Below, one piece after another: positions 12,831 through 27,124 of a DNA stretch of 64,000 bases (within the stretch, counting starts at the first letter, position 1; each line of letters begins with the position of its first letter). This DNA comes from Punica granatum (Eukaryota > Streptophyta > Magnoliopsida > Myrtales > Lythraceae): positions 7,522,982 to 7,586,981 of the forward strand of contig NC_045134.1 in the NCBI RefSeq assembly GCF_007655135.1. Direction: 5' to 3'. A program made the position numbers and the translations under genes. Under the pieces are notes generated by a model. The model ran no database searches. It was given only the letters and a program-made list of their open reading frames with translations, and was not told the origin of the DNA.

Positions 12831-15800
12831 TTTAGAAATCGAAAGTTCTCTATCATCTCAGACTCTGCATCCAGCCAAAAAGAAAAAAAAAAAAAAAAAA
12901 AAGAAGGATCAGTTTATCATACAACAATGGTATAATCGAAGAGCTTTAAATTATCAAATGTCGTATTTTTTTTCAACTAATAATGGGATAAAATACGAGA
13001 AATTCTGCAATGATCCTGATTAATTTGTTAATTTTTAAGTTTTTTTCAATGTGAATCTCGGTATTTGAATCACAATTGAGCCCCGATTAATCCTGTTGAA
13101 TCAGGTTGGCCCACTAAAGGGTAAAACTTTCTAAACATATATTTTCTACATTTATAATAACTCGAATCCGAAACCTTAAGCGGAACGAATGCCGAACCGC
13201 TTACGGACCATATCGAAAGTAAAAGACAGGACAGGGAAGCCGTCTATATATACGCGAGGAAAACGACATTAAATAAGATAAATATGAGTGACGACAGACG
13301 GAGAGATAGAGGACTACTCACTGTTGAAACTCGACGTTAATGGAAGTTGCGGATGGGTTCGCGATGGACCCGAAGGCGGTGGTTGAGAGGACGATGGTCG
13401 CACCTTCCCTCGAGGGGCGGGACCCCGATGTAGCGGCCCGATCGACAATCCGAACTTGGATCGTTTGGCTTGGGTTGCAAGTCCCGGCTACGGTGGCGCT
13501 AATACATCGAACCAGATACTGCCTCCCACATGCCGCCCCATTGTCCCATATTCCATCCCCCGCTGCCCCGAACAGGTTGCTCGATGGGAACTGTGACGGA
13601 TCGTTTCCATAGCAAGCAGTAGCTATGTGCCATGGAAATAAAAAGAATTATTCTCACATGCGGGCCGTGCGAATAAGGAGATAGATCCGCCAGTATGTCC
13701 TTTTCAGCTTATGGTAGCAGTACATCGATAGATACGAAGATCATCGATAAAAGTTGGCCTCGGCTATACGATAGCATCATGAGGAAGGGTACATATAAAC
13801 AATATAACACGGGCGATGTATATCTCAGAAAGATGTTATAATCATTGTTGTTCCTGATGCTAAGCAGTATACACACATACACGTTGGATGAACTTGAAGC
13901 TTCTACGTGCAGTGTACGGCAGAAACACACAAATTCCGACTTTCGCAAAACAGAAAAAGAAAAACAGGCAGTACACGGGAAAGATGCCGGACTTACGAGT
14001 GTATGGAGGGCTATACCGAGCGGCGGTACCGACGTCGCCGTACGACAGAGAAGTTAATGCCGTTGAAATTATAAGAAGTCGCAATAGAATTTGAGAGACA
14101 GCCATAGGCTGCATTTGAGGCATATCTTCCTGCAATGTCATGTGACGAAGCTTCTTCATATATTATATACAAACATGGGGTGATTTTGGTTTATTATTAG
14201 GAATTTTAGGTTTTATTGGATAACGGGTAGTTTTGAATTTTGGGATTTGTCGAAATATTCAATAACTTGATTTATAATACTAAAGTTAATTTTCGGGTAG
14301 CCAAAAATCAAAGTTTATTGGAAACTTCGTCTAAAATTCCTGAAAAATTGGCTTTTTATGATTACGTCGGCAATAATATGTGTGCCGCTAGTGTAAAATA
14401 TATTTATTTATTTTTCCGTGTAAGACCAACTAGCTCCGATTAGCTTCGACTGGATCGTCCTATTAAGAGGTAAAGCTCTCCCATTTAAGGATAACTTTCG
14501 TTCACAAGACTCAAATATTATATCTTAATTAAGGGTAACAAGAGACGATATTTATTAATTGGTAAAATAAATAAATAAATTTTAAATAATAAATAATGTG
14601 AAGTCAACGATCTAGAAAAGCCATATATATAGTAATTAGTTTATGAATATAATAATTGGGTAGGCCCACGTCATGTCCTCATCAGTGTGCCCATATTTGA
14701 AAGGAAAGGAAATTTCCAATTCAGAGGCCCAAAGGAAACAACCAAAAGATTTTAAAGTTAAAGTTAATGTGTATTTTTGTACGACTTTCTACTAAAAATT
14801 AGTCTGAATTGCATGAATCTTGACTCGCAAAATCCGTGTTTCTTTTTGCATGCACGTCCATTCTTGTGATGAGGCACGAAAAGTCTGATGCTTTGGCACT
14901 AAAGTTGCCCTTTTCATGCAAAGCAATCGACATAAATTAATCCAAAGGAATCAACAGATCCGATTTTGTACTGTGATGGCACGTATTAGTAAATTGCTCA
15001 CTGCTCAAGCAAATTACTCGATATGAGACACGAACAGTTTCGCTAGCAAGAATCCAATCTATATAATCTCTTAATTCATAAGCGAAAGAGTGCCCTTACA
15101 CACTCAACCCTTTCTCTTAACGCCTTTTCTCTAAATTACACAGGAGGGCTCTTTTCTCTCCACACTTTTTTTCTTCAATTACACAGGAGAGTGATCAGCT
15201 TAGATAAGAATTAGAATAATGAGAAATAAATAAGCATAACCACAAAAAGTCCTATTAACTATTCTATTTAGATTTAGAATATCTTGGTTCAAAACTAACA
15301 GTAAAGTTGTATTTGATTACTCCAATACTTAATTAGATTAACCTTGTTTGATAAATACAAAATGAAAGTGACTTAACTTAATGAGTAAGTCAAAAAAAGT
15401 GTTGAATGAGTAAGTAAATGGGAATTTACTTTAATCACTAGTGTTATGACCGTGCTTGGCACAAGTTTGTTTCAATAGAATAATTCATAATTTTTAAAAA
15501 CAAATTTACTTTTTTAAGTATAATGAAAATTTTCAACAATAACTTAATCTTTTGAATTACATACCTAATATATTAAATTAACTTTAGTTTAGTGCAAATT
15601 TATTACTAATTCTCCTATTTAATTGCATTGCGTATTTATTTAATCGTTAATATTATTCAAGTCGACTCCAAATATGAAGTGCAAGTATTCCAATGTGATT
15701 TTGTAAATAATTTTTAAAATATTATATTGTTAAATCCTTACTTTCATTAATTAAATTTTTACTTTTTATGACCCTCATTCTTAGAATTAGAGTCATGTTT

Positions 15801-18104
15801 TATATTATTTTTGAAATCCGGCGCATAGATAACTAAGTATTTCATTTAACACATGTTGAATATTGTGAATATAATATGAATATATACCGAAAAAATCACA
15901 TTTAGATTTATAAATTTTATTTTGCGCATTTTTTTGAAATATTGCTATCAAAATTCTTATTTTTTGATAAATTTTATTTTTTATTTTATATGTGATCAAT
16001 ATTGCGTAAATAATACAACTTTAAGTAGTATTTTAATTTTAATTTCAGAAATTAAAAATCAAATTCTTTTATTTTTCAATTACATTAATATAAGAACATT
16101 TATTGAGTAGCATTATTGTTACTCAAATAAATTTTACTTAAATATAGATTCAGCAGATTTTATCTTATTCGCTCAGCTGAGATCCATTTTAAGATACTTG
16201 CAGCAGTGGCGCCCCACAACTTTTACAGAGTTTGCAAGTCAACCTACTCAGTTTTGGACAGAAAAGAAGAGAGAAGGGGGCAAGGGAGAAGGGCGACGGT
16301 GAGGGAGGAGGGCAGTGGTGATCATCCTTCTCTCTCTCTTCGATCCAAAGAGAGAGGGGCGATTATGGGTTGTGGTGGCCCCCGATCCCAGCCACCACCA
16401 CCTAGTCTGGTCGCCAGCAACCCTCGATGTCGCCGATGACCTCAATTTGAGCAGTGGCGGCCGAAATCAACGGCTATCACCTCCCCCTTCCCATATCCCG
16501 ATCTGCTCTCTCCTCTTCTTTTTTTAATTTTTTATTTTTATTATTTTGAGAAATGATAAAAAGAAAATAATAGTAAATACAGGGGTCAAAAGTGAAAAGA
16601 AAGAAAATAGTAGGCTAGCATGTGAATACTGTACCAAAAACTCTAGACTTTCAATAGTTAACTTTATCAAATAATTTATACTTAATCAATTAAGCACTTA
16701 TTTGATTAAATACTTAAAATTTTAGCACTTAAAATTAAATCCAAACAAACATAACACAAGTGTCTCTCCATTAAACGCGAATATATATATATATATTTAT
16801 TTTTTTTTATTATTTTTTTTTGTGCATGACTGGGTATCCAGAGCCCAATAGACCCCAATAAATCCATGTTTGAGTTGGGTTGTTACACGATAAAGCTATT
16901 TTAGTGGTGGATTTTCTATGTTTATAAGAGTCGAATTCCAGTTGAATACCCTTGTTAGTTTATATTTCGCTTTCAATAATGTATCTTAAAAGTTTCTCAG
17001 GGAGGTAAGCAAGCATAAAAAAAGTCACAAGGTTAAGTACAAAATAGCTTATCTAGAAACTGAAATAAGGATCACAAACCTAACGTAGATTGTGTTTGAT
17101 AACTCAAATTAAGTGTTGAAATTAAAATTTCACCACTTAATTAAATTTAGCTTATTTGATAAGCAAAATATAAAAATTGAACTTAATCATTCAGTTCGAA
17201 AAGTACTTAATTAAGCAAACGGGAATCTACTTTGTTTCTTTTTACTAACTCACTCAGCCATCCATGTAGTTTTCTAGATTTTCAGCGATGCCCCTATATT
17301 TTCAATAATTTGCAAAGTCGTCCTTTTTTTGCTTTGACAGACAGAAAGCTAGAGAGAGAGAGTGTCGGTGGGTGAGTCGGGCAACCAGGGGGAGAAGGGC
17401 GGTGGTGGCCCCGATCCTAGTTATCACCACGCTAACCGAGATCGTCGGCGACGTCAGAGATTGCCAGTGACCTCGTATGGGCGATGGTGGCCGAGATCGA
17501 GGCCACCACCGCCCGAAATAAGCAATACCTCTCTTCTCTCGCTAAGAGAGAGAGGAGGTAGATCGAAGGGGTGCGCTGCTCTTTGCACCCTCACCCCTCT
17601 CCCCCCACACTGATTGAGGTCGCCAGCGACCTTAATAGGGAGGTGGTGGTCAGCAATGAGCCGCCCACCCCTCCAATCTACCTCCTCTCTCTCTTCACAA
17701 GAGAAGAGAGGCGGACGCGATACTTGGTGGTGGTGGCCCGATTCAGACGAGGTCGCTGGCGACTTCTAATGTCGTTGGTGACCTCGATTGTGGTGGCTAG
17801 AATCGGGGCCATCACCGCCCCTCTCCCCCTTCTACGTCAGATTTTATCTGACTTTTTCTTTTTAATTTTTGCAAAAAAGAAAATATCGAGGCAAAAGTGG
17901 AAAAAAGGAAAGTTTTCTGGTCATTAGGTAATTGGAATCTCAAATAATATGAAGTTTTCAACATGTATCCAATCAAACAAAATTAACTTAATTGAAAAAG
18001 CACTTATTTCATTTAGCACTTAATATTTTAGCACTAATAATTAAGTCCAAACAAACACAATCTTACTCAAAATAATCGGTTTGCTAAGAGCATCGGTTCA
18101 AATA
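12831..18104. repeat. tandem array unit 3 (5274 bp)
   Basis: Same layout as the other units. The poly-A tract is interrupted by a G near its start, and the spacer carries 'cgcatt' at 15925; the G is shared with units 4 and 5 and 'cgcatt' with unit 4. Units 3 and 4 are the closest pair and probably the youngest duplication. Confidence 0.95.
13318..14105 (-). CDS. EG45-like / plant natriuretic peptide-like secreted protein, copy 3
   Basis: Exon 1 is 13997-14105 and exon 2 is 13318-13622, giving 137 aa with the same protein as copy 2. The splice borders, signal peptide, four-cysteine EG45 domain and terminal EFQQ before TGA are unchanged. The promoter is identical to that of copies 2 and 4, so the three copies cannot be told apart at the mRNA level by coding sequence. 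Confidence 0.87.
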
Positions 18105-21100
18105 TTTAGAAATCGAAAGTTCTCTATCATCTCAGACTCTGCATCCAGCCAAAAAGAAAAAAAAAAAAAAAAAAAAAAAAGAAGGATCAGTTTATCATAC
18201 AACAATGGTATAATCGAAGAGCTTTAAATTATCAAATGTCGTATTTTTTTTCAACTAATAATGGGATAAAATACGAGAAATTCTGCAATGATCCTGATTA
18301 ATTTGTTAATTTTTAAGTTTTTTTCAATGTGAATCTCGGTATTTGAATCACAATTGAGCCCCGATTAATCCTGTTGAATCAGGTTGGCCCACTAAAGGGT
18401 AAAACTTTCTAAACATATATTTTCTACATTTATAATAACTCGAATCCGAAACCTTAAGCGGAACGAATGCCGAACCGCTTACGGACCATATCGAAAGTAA
18501 AAGACAGGACAGGGAAGCCGTCTATATATACGCGAGGAAAACGACATTAAATAAGATAAATATGAGTGACGACAGACGGAGAGATAGAGGACTACTCACT
18601 GTTGAAACTCGACGTTAATGGAAGTTGCGGATGGGTTCGCGATGGACCCGAAGGCGGTGGTTGAGAGGACGATGGTCGCACCTTCCCTCGAGGGGCGGGA
18701 CCCCGATGTAGCGGCCCGATCGACAATCCGAACTTGGATCGTTTGGCTTGGGTTGCAAGTCCCGGCTACGGTGGCGCTAATACATCGAACCAGATACTGC
18801 CTCCCACATGCCGCCCCATTGTCCCATATTCCATCCCCCGCTGCCCCGAACAGGTTGCTCGATGGGAACTGTGACGGATCGTTTCCATAGCAAGCAGTAG
18901 CTATGTGCCATGGAAATAAAAAGAATTATTCTCACATGCGGGCCGTGCGAATAAGGAGATAGATCCGCCAGTATGTCCTTTTCAGCTTATGGTAGCAGTA
19001 CATCGATAGATACGAAGATCATCGATAAAAGTTGGCCTCGGCTATACGATAGCATCATGAGGAAGGGTACATATAAACAATATAACACGGGCGATGTATA
19101 TCTCAGAAAGATGTTATAATCATTGTTGTTCCTGATGCTAAGCAGTATACACACATACACGTTGGATGAACTTGAAGCTTCTACGTGCAGTGTACGGCAG
19201 AAACACACAAATTCCGACTTTCGCAAAACAGAAAAAGAAAAACAGGCAGTACACGGGAAAGATGCCGGACTTACGAGTGTATGGAGGGCTATACCGAGCG
19301 GCGGTACCGACGTCGCCGTACGACAGAGAAGTTAATGCCGTTGAAATTATAAGAAGTCGCAATAGAATTTGAGAGACAGCCATAGGCTGCATTTGAGGCA
19401 TATCTTCCTGCAATGTCATGTGACGAAGCTTCTTCATATATTATATACAAACATGGGGTGATTTTGGTTTATTATTAGGAATTTTAGGTTTTATTGGATA
19501 ACGGGTAGTTTTGAATTTTGGGATTTGTCGAAATATTCAATAACTTGATTTATAATACTAAAGTTAATTTTCGGGTAGCCAAAAATCAAAGTTTATTGGA
19601 AACTTCGTCTAAAATTCCTGAAAAATTGGCTTTTTATGATTACGTCGGCAATAATATGTGTGCCGCTAGTGTAAAATATATTTATTTATTTTTCCGTGTA
19701 AGACCAACTAGCTCCGATTAGCTTCGACTGGATCGTCCTATTAAGAGGTAAAGCTCTCCCATTTAAGGATAACTTTCGTTCACAAGACTCAAATATTATA
19801 TCTTAATTAAGGGTAACAAGAGACGATATTTATTAATTGGTAAAATAAATAAATAAATTTTAAATAATAAATAATGTGAAGTCAACGATCTAGAAAAGCC
19901 ATATATATAGTAATTAGTTTATGAATATAATAATTGGGTAGGCCCACGTCATGTCCTCATCAGTGTGCCCATATTTGAAAGGAAAGGAAATTTCCAATTC
20001 AGAGGCCCAAAGGAAACAACCAAAAGATTTTAAAGTTAAAGTTAATGTGTATTTTTGTACGACTTTCTACTAAAAATTAGTCTGAATTGCATGAATCTTG
20101 ACTCGCAAAATCCGTGTTTCTTTTTGCATGCACGTCCATTCTTGTGATGAGGCACGAAAAGTCTGATGCTTTGGCACTAAAGTTGCCCTTTTCATGCAAA
20201 GCAATCGACATAAATTAATCCAAAGGAATCAACAGATCCGATTTTGTACTGTGATGGCACGTATTAGTAAATTGCTCACTGCTCAAGCAAATTACTCGAT
20301 ATGAGACACGAACAGTTTCGCTAGCAAGAATCCAATCTATATAATCTCTTAATTCATAAGCGAAAGAGTGCCCTTACACACTCAACCCTTTCTCTTAACG
20401 CCTTTTCTCTAAATTACACAGGAGGGCTCTTTTCTCTCCACACTTTTTTTCTTCAATTACACAGGAGAGTGATCAGCTTAGATAAGAATTAGAATAATGA
20501 GAAATAAATAAGCATAACCACAAAAAGTCCTATTAACTATTCTATTTAGATTTAGAATATCTTGGTTCAAAACTAACAGTAAAGTTGTATTTGATTACTC
20601 CAATACTTAATTAGATTAACCTTGTTTGATAAATACAAAATGAAAGTGACTTAACTTAATGAGTAAGTCAAAAAAAGTGTTGAATGAGTAAGTAAATGGG
20701 AATTTACTTTAATCACTAGTGTTATGACCGTGCTTGGCACAAGTTTGTTTCAATAGAATAATTCATAATTTTTAAAAACAAATTTACTTTTTTAAGTATA
20801 ATGAAAATTTTCAACAATAACTTAATCTTTTGAATTACATACCTAATATATTAAATTAACTTTAGTTTAGTGCAAATTTATTACTAATTCTCCTATTTAA
20901 TTGCATTGCGTATTTATTTAATCGTTAATATTATTCAAGTCGACTCCAAATATGAAGTGCAAGTATTCCAATGTGATTTTGTAAATAATTTTTAAAATAT
21001 TATATTGTTAAATCCTTACTTTCATTAATTAAATTTTTACTTTTTATGACCCTCATTCTTAGAATTAGAGTCATGTTTTATATTATTTTTGAAATCCGGC

Positions 21101-23380
21101 GCATAGATAACTAAGTATTTCATTTAACACATGTTGAATATTGTGAATATAATATGAATATATACCGAAAAAATCACATTTAGATTTATAAATTTTATTT
21201 TGCGCATTTTTTTGAAATATTGCTATCAAAATTCTTATTTTTTGATAAATTTTATTTTTTATTTTATATGTGATCAATATTGCGTAAATAATACAACTTT
21301 AAGTAGTATTTTAATTTTAATTTCAGAAATTAAAAATCAAATTCTTTTATTTTTCAATTACATTAATATAAGAACATTTATTGAGTAGCATTATTGTTAC
21401 TCAAATAAATTTTACTTAAATATAGATTCAGCAGATTTTATCTTATTCGCTCAGCTGAGATCCATTTTAAGATACTTGCAGCAGTGGCGCCCCACAACTT
21501 TTACAGAGTTTGCAAGTCAACCTACTCAGTTTTGGACAGAAAAGAAGAGAGAAGGGGGCAAGGGAGAAGGGCGACGGTGAGGGAGGAGGGCAGTGGTGAT
21601 CATCCTTCTCTCTCTCTTCGATCCAAAGAGAGAGGGGCGATTATGGGTTGTGGTGGCCCCCGATCCCAGCCACCACCACCTAGTCTGGTCGCCAGCAACC
21701 CTCGATGTCGCCGATGACCTCAATTTGAGCAGTGGCGGCCGAAATCAACGGCTATCACCTCCCCCTTCCCATATCCCGATCTGCTCTCTCCTCTTCTTTT
21801 TTTAATTTTTTATTTTTATTATTTTGAGAAATGATAAAAAGAAAATAATAGTAAATACAGGGGTCAAAAGTGAAAAGAAAGAAAATAGTAGGCTAGCATG
21901 TGAATACTGTACCAAAAACTCTAGACTTTCAATAGTTAACTTTATCAAATAATTTATACTTAATCAATTAAGCACTTATTTGATTAAATACTTAAAATTT
22001 TAGCACTTAAAATTAAATCCAAACAAACATAACACAAGTGTCTCTCCATTAAACGCGAATATATATATATATATTTTTTTTTTTATTATTTTTTTTTGTG
22101 CATGACTGGGTATCCAGAGCCCAATAGACCCCAATAAATCCATGTTTGAGTTGGGTTGTTACACGATAAAGCTATTTTAGTGGTGGATTTTCTATGTTTA
22201 TAAGAGTCGAATTCCAGTTGAATACCCTTGTTAGTTTATATTTCGCTTTCAATAATGTATCTTAAAAGTTTCTCAGGGAGGTAAGCAAGCATAAAAAAAG
22301 TCACAAGGTTAAGTACAAAATAGCTTATCTAGAAACTGAAATAAGGATCACAAACCTAACGTAGATTGTGTTTGATAACTCAAATTAAGTGTTGAAATTA
22401 AAATTTCACCACTTAATTAAATTTAGCTTATTTGATAAGCAAAATATAAAAATTGAACTTAATCATTCAGTTCGAAAAGTACTTAATTAAGCAAACGGGA
22501 ATCTACTTTGTTTCTTTTTACTAACTCACTCAGCCATCCATGTAGTTTTCTAGATTTTCAGCGATGCCCCTATATTTTCAATAATTTGCAAAGTCGTCCT
22601 TTTTTTGCTTTGACAGACAGAAAGCTAGAGAGAGAGAGTGTCGGTGGGTGAGTCGGGCAACCAGGGGGAGAAGGGCGGTGGTGGCCCCGATCCTAGTTAT
22701 CACCACGCTAACCGAGATCGTCGGCGACGTCAGAGATTGCCAGTGACCTCGTATGGGCGATGGTGGCCGAGATCGAGGCCACCACCGCCCGAAATAAGCA
22801 ATACCTCTCTTCTCTCGCTAAGAGAGAGAGGAGGTAGATCGAAGGGGTGCGCTGCTCTTTGCACCCTCACCCCTCTCCCCCCACACTGATTGAGGTCGCC
22901 AGCGACCTTAATAGGGAGGTGGTGGTCAGCAATGAGCCGCCCACCCCTCCAATCTACCTCCTCTCTCTCTTCACAAGAGAAGAGAGGCGGACGCGATACT
23001 TGGTGGTGGTGGCCCGATTCAGACGAGGTCGCTGGCGACTTCTAATGTCGTTGGTGACCTCGATTGTGGTGGCTAGAATCGGGGCCATCACCGCCCCTCT
23101 CCCCCTTCTACGTCAGATTTTATCTGACTTTTTCTTTTTAATTTTTGCAAAAAAGAAAATATCGAGGCAAAAGTGGAAAAAAGGAAAGTTTTCTGGTCAT
23201 TAGGTAATTGGAATCTCAAATAATATGAAGTTTTCAACATGTATCCAATCAAACAAAATTAACTTAATTGAAAAAGCACTTATTTCATTTAGCACTTAAT
23301 ATTTTAGCACTAATAATTAAGTCCAAACAAACACAATCTTACTCAAAATAATCGGTTTGCTAAGAGCATCGGTTCAAATA
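18105..23380. repeat. tandem array unit 4 (5276 bp)
   Basis: Same layout as the other units, closest to unit 3. It differs mainly in homopolymer and AT-repeat lengths, for example near 22070, where 'tttatttt' has become a plain T-run. Confidence 0.95.
18596..19383 (-). CDS. EG45-like / plant natriuretic peptide-like secreted protein, copy 4
   Basis: Exon 1 is 19275-19383 and exon 2 is 18596-18900, giving 137 aa with the same protein as copies 2 and 3. The intron is 374 nt. The upstream TATA box and leader are identical to copy 3. Secretion to the apoplast is expected from the signal peptide (residues 1-23, cleavage likely after SYG). Confidence 0.87.
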
Positions 23381-24727
23381 TTTAGAAATCGAAAGTTCTC
23401 TATCATCTCAGACTCTGCATCCAGCCAAAAAGAAAAAAAAAAAAAAAAAAAAAAAGAAGGATCAGTTTATCATACAACAATGGTATAATCGAAGAGCTTT
23501 AAATTATCAAATGTCGTATTTTTTTTCAACTAATAATGGGATAAAATACGAGAAATTCTGCAATGATCCTGATTAATTTGTTAATTTTTAAGTTTTTTTC
23601 AATGTGAATCTCGGTATTTGAATCACAATTGAGCCCCGATTAATCCTGTTGAATCAGGTTGGCCCACTAAAGGGTAAAACTTTCTAAACATATATTTTCT
23701 ACATTTATAATAACTCGAATCCGAAACCTTAAGCGGAACGAATGCCGAACCGCTTACGGACCATATCGAAAGTAAAAGACAGGACAGGGAAGCCGTCTAT
23801 ATATACGCGAGGAAAACGACATTAAATAAGATAAATATGAGTGACGACAGACGGAGAGATAGAGGACTACTCACTGTTGAAACTCGACGTTAATGGAAGT
23901 TGCGGATGGGTTCGCGATGGACCCGAAGGCGGTGGTTGAGAGGACGATGGTCGCACCTTCCCTCGAGGGGCGGGACCCCGATGTAGCGGCCCGATCGACA
24001 ATCCGAACTTGGATCGTTTGGCTTGGGTTGCAAGTCCCGGCTACGGTGGCGCTAATACATCGAACCAGATACTGCCTCCCACATGCCGCCCCATTGTCCC
24101 ATATTCCATCCCCCGCTGCCCCGAACAGGTTGCTCGATGGGAACTGTGACGGATCGTTTCCATAGCAAGCAGTAGCTATGTGCCATGGAAATAAAAAGAA
24201 TTATTCTCACATGCGGGCCGTGCGAATAAGGAGATAGATCCGCCAGTATGTCCTTTTCAGCTTATGGTAGCAGTACATCGATAGATACGAAGATCATCGA
24301 TAAAAGTTGGCCTCGGCTATACGATAGCATCATGAGGAAGGGTACATATAAACAATATAACACGGGCGATGTATATCTCAGAAAGATGTTATAATCATTG
24401 TTGTTCCTGATGCTAAGCAGTATACACACATACACGTTGGATGAACTTGAAGCTTCTACGTGCAGTGTACGGCAGAAACACACAAATTCCGACTTTCGCA
24501 AAACAGAAAAAGAAAAACAGGCAGTACACGGGAAAGATGCCGGACTTACGAGTGTATGGAGGGCTATACCGAGCGGCGGTACCGACGTCGCCGTACGACA
24601 GAGAAGTTAATGCCGTTGAAATTATAAGAAGTCGCAATAGAATTTGAGAGACAGCCATAGGCTGCATTTGAGGCATATCTTCCTGCAATGTCATGTGACG
24701 AAGCTTCTTCATATATTATATACAAAC
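23381..24727. repeat. tandem array unit 5, partial (1347 bp)
   Basis: Near-identical to the start of the other units, from the poly-A tract (with the interrupting G of units 3-4) through the EG45 gene. High identity stops abruptly at 24727, immediately beyond the TATA box. The sequence after it is homologous but clearly diverged. Confidence 0.9.
23871..24658 (-). CDS. EG45-like / plant natriuretic peptide-like secreted protein, copy 5
   Basis: Exon 1 is 24550-24658 and exon 2 is 23871-24175, giving 137 aa with the same protein as copies 2-4. As the first copy in the direction of transcription, it is the only one whose upstream region is not the homogenised spacer. Beyond the TATA box (about 24715-24722) the promoter is the diverged flank at 24728-25345, which lacks about 25 bases present upstream of the other copies. 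Its expression could therefore differ although its protein does not. Confidence 0.87.
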
Positions 24728-25345
24728 TAGGAATTTTAGGTGTAGTTTTGAATTTCTGGATTTGTCGAAATATTCAATAACTTTATTTATAATAATAAAG
24801 TTAATTTTCGGGCTAGCCAAAAATGAAAGTTTATCGGGAGCTTGGTCTAAAATTCTTGAAAAATTGGCTTTTGATGATTACATCGGCAATAATCCTGAAG
24901 AGAGAGTTAACATGCGTGCAGCTTATATATACATTTATTTATTTATTCGCCACTTGTGTAAAAAATATATATATATATTTATTTTTTCGTATATGCCTTA
25001 TATTCAAAAGACCAACGAGTTCCAATTAGTTTTGACTTGATCGTCCTATTAAGGGGTAAAGCTCTCCCATTTAAGAATAACCTTCGTTCACAAGACTCAA
25101 ATATGATATCTTAATTAAGGACAACAAGCGTCGATATTTATTAATTGATAAAATAAATAAATAAATTTTAAATAAAAAATAATGTGAAGTCAGAGATCTA
25201 GAAAAGCTATATATATGGTAACTAGTTTTATGAATATAATAATTGGGGTAGGTCGACGTCATGTCCTCATCCTCGAGGCGTATGCAAGTATATGAAAGGA
25301 AATTTCCAATTCAAAGGCCCAAAGGAAGCAACCAAAAGATTTTAG
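24728..25345. repeat. diverged right edge of the array
   Basis: This stretch aligns with unit positions 3640-4198 but carries many substitutions, small deletions, and an insertion of about 70 bases near 24895-24990. Homology ends at 'accaaaagatttta', exactly where the unit passes into sequence matching the left edge (from about 1785). It contains no coding exon. It acts as the upstream region of EG45 copy 5. Confidence 0.8.
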
Positions 25346-25912
25346 TCTCTTGTTCGGTGCCGTGAATGGTGCATATAGTTTACGCGTACGGTAGGGTACA
25401 GCTCGTTTTCCCAAATAAATATCATTTTCCGGCTCTATACATTTTTGTGTATTCATATATATCTTTTTTTGCTTGAAGTGTATACATTTATATCATTTAG
25501 GCAATTTCATGGAAAATAATTAAGGAAAAAAATTTATATGTCAAGTTCACCATTTAGGGTTTGAGATGTTGATGGATCCAGCCAATTTGTGTTCGGATGG
25601 ATATGGATAAGGTAATAAAAAGACCTTTCTAAAAAGATATAAGGTAAATTTCTCCAGAAATTCTTGAAATTATTATTATTATTATCTTATTTGGGGATTA
25701 TATTTATATTTATATTTATATGATATGGTTCAATCAATTTTCTATGTCCATGCTCATATAATAGCTAAGGAACAATAGAAAATTTTGGTAGGTCAAGAAA
25801 CGGCAAAACCGTCTAACCTTGCGTATGATGCCTTCTGCATAACCGACTGATGAGTTATAAACTTCTTGCGGCCTATAATCGACTCACCAGTCACCAGTAT
25901 TAAGAAATTTAA

Positions 25913-26200
25913 GGGTGTGTTTGGTTTTTAAAAAATTTTTAATTCTACTTATCTTCAATTCAACAATACAATCATTACTTTTTTAATTTTTTAAAATTTT
26001 TTAATAATTCAATTCAATTTTTAATATTAAATTCTTTCAACTATTCATTATTTTTTTCACAATTTAACAACACAATCATTACTTTCTCTCAACTATTCAT
26101 TACTTTTTCACATTTTTTCTCATAATTCAACAATACAATCATTACAAACCAATTAAAATCAAAACTCAACTTCAACTTAACTCAAAAACCAAATACATCA
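25913..26200. mobile_element. Tourist/PIF-Harbinger-like MITE, 288 bp
   Basis: Terminal inverted repeats are GGGTGTGTTTGGTTTTT at the left and, reversed, TGATGTATTTGGTTTTT at the right. TAA flanks both ends (25910-25912 and 26201-26203), the 3-bp target duplication typical of this superfamily. AT-rich, noncoding. Confidence 0.75.
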
Positions 26201-26408
26201 TAATTATGTCATTGTTGGCTAAGACTACTAATATTTCCCAAAATCAAGACTGTACAACATTAGTCTAGCGGGGATTATGCATAGAGATACTTATGATGAG
26301 TGTGAGCTTCACGCATAAAAAATAAGTACATGATCCATCAATATTTCATGTACACACATCCATGAAGAAAATTAAGTGTGTGCTTATAGTTTGAATTAGA
26401 AGTTTCTA

Positions 26409-27115
<707 letters not shown>

Positions 27116-27124
27116 AAGTTTCTA

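Noticed and set aside
2272..24727. array as a CRISPR array or centromeric satellite
   Set aside because: Units are 5.28 kb with an intact spliced gene each, in a plant genome. This does not fit either class.
2272..24727. array as an assembly artefact
   Set aside because: The units differ at shared, nested variant sites and homopolymer lengths, and both edges are diverged homologs. This is better explained by real tandem duplication, though the exact copy number still depends on read support.
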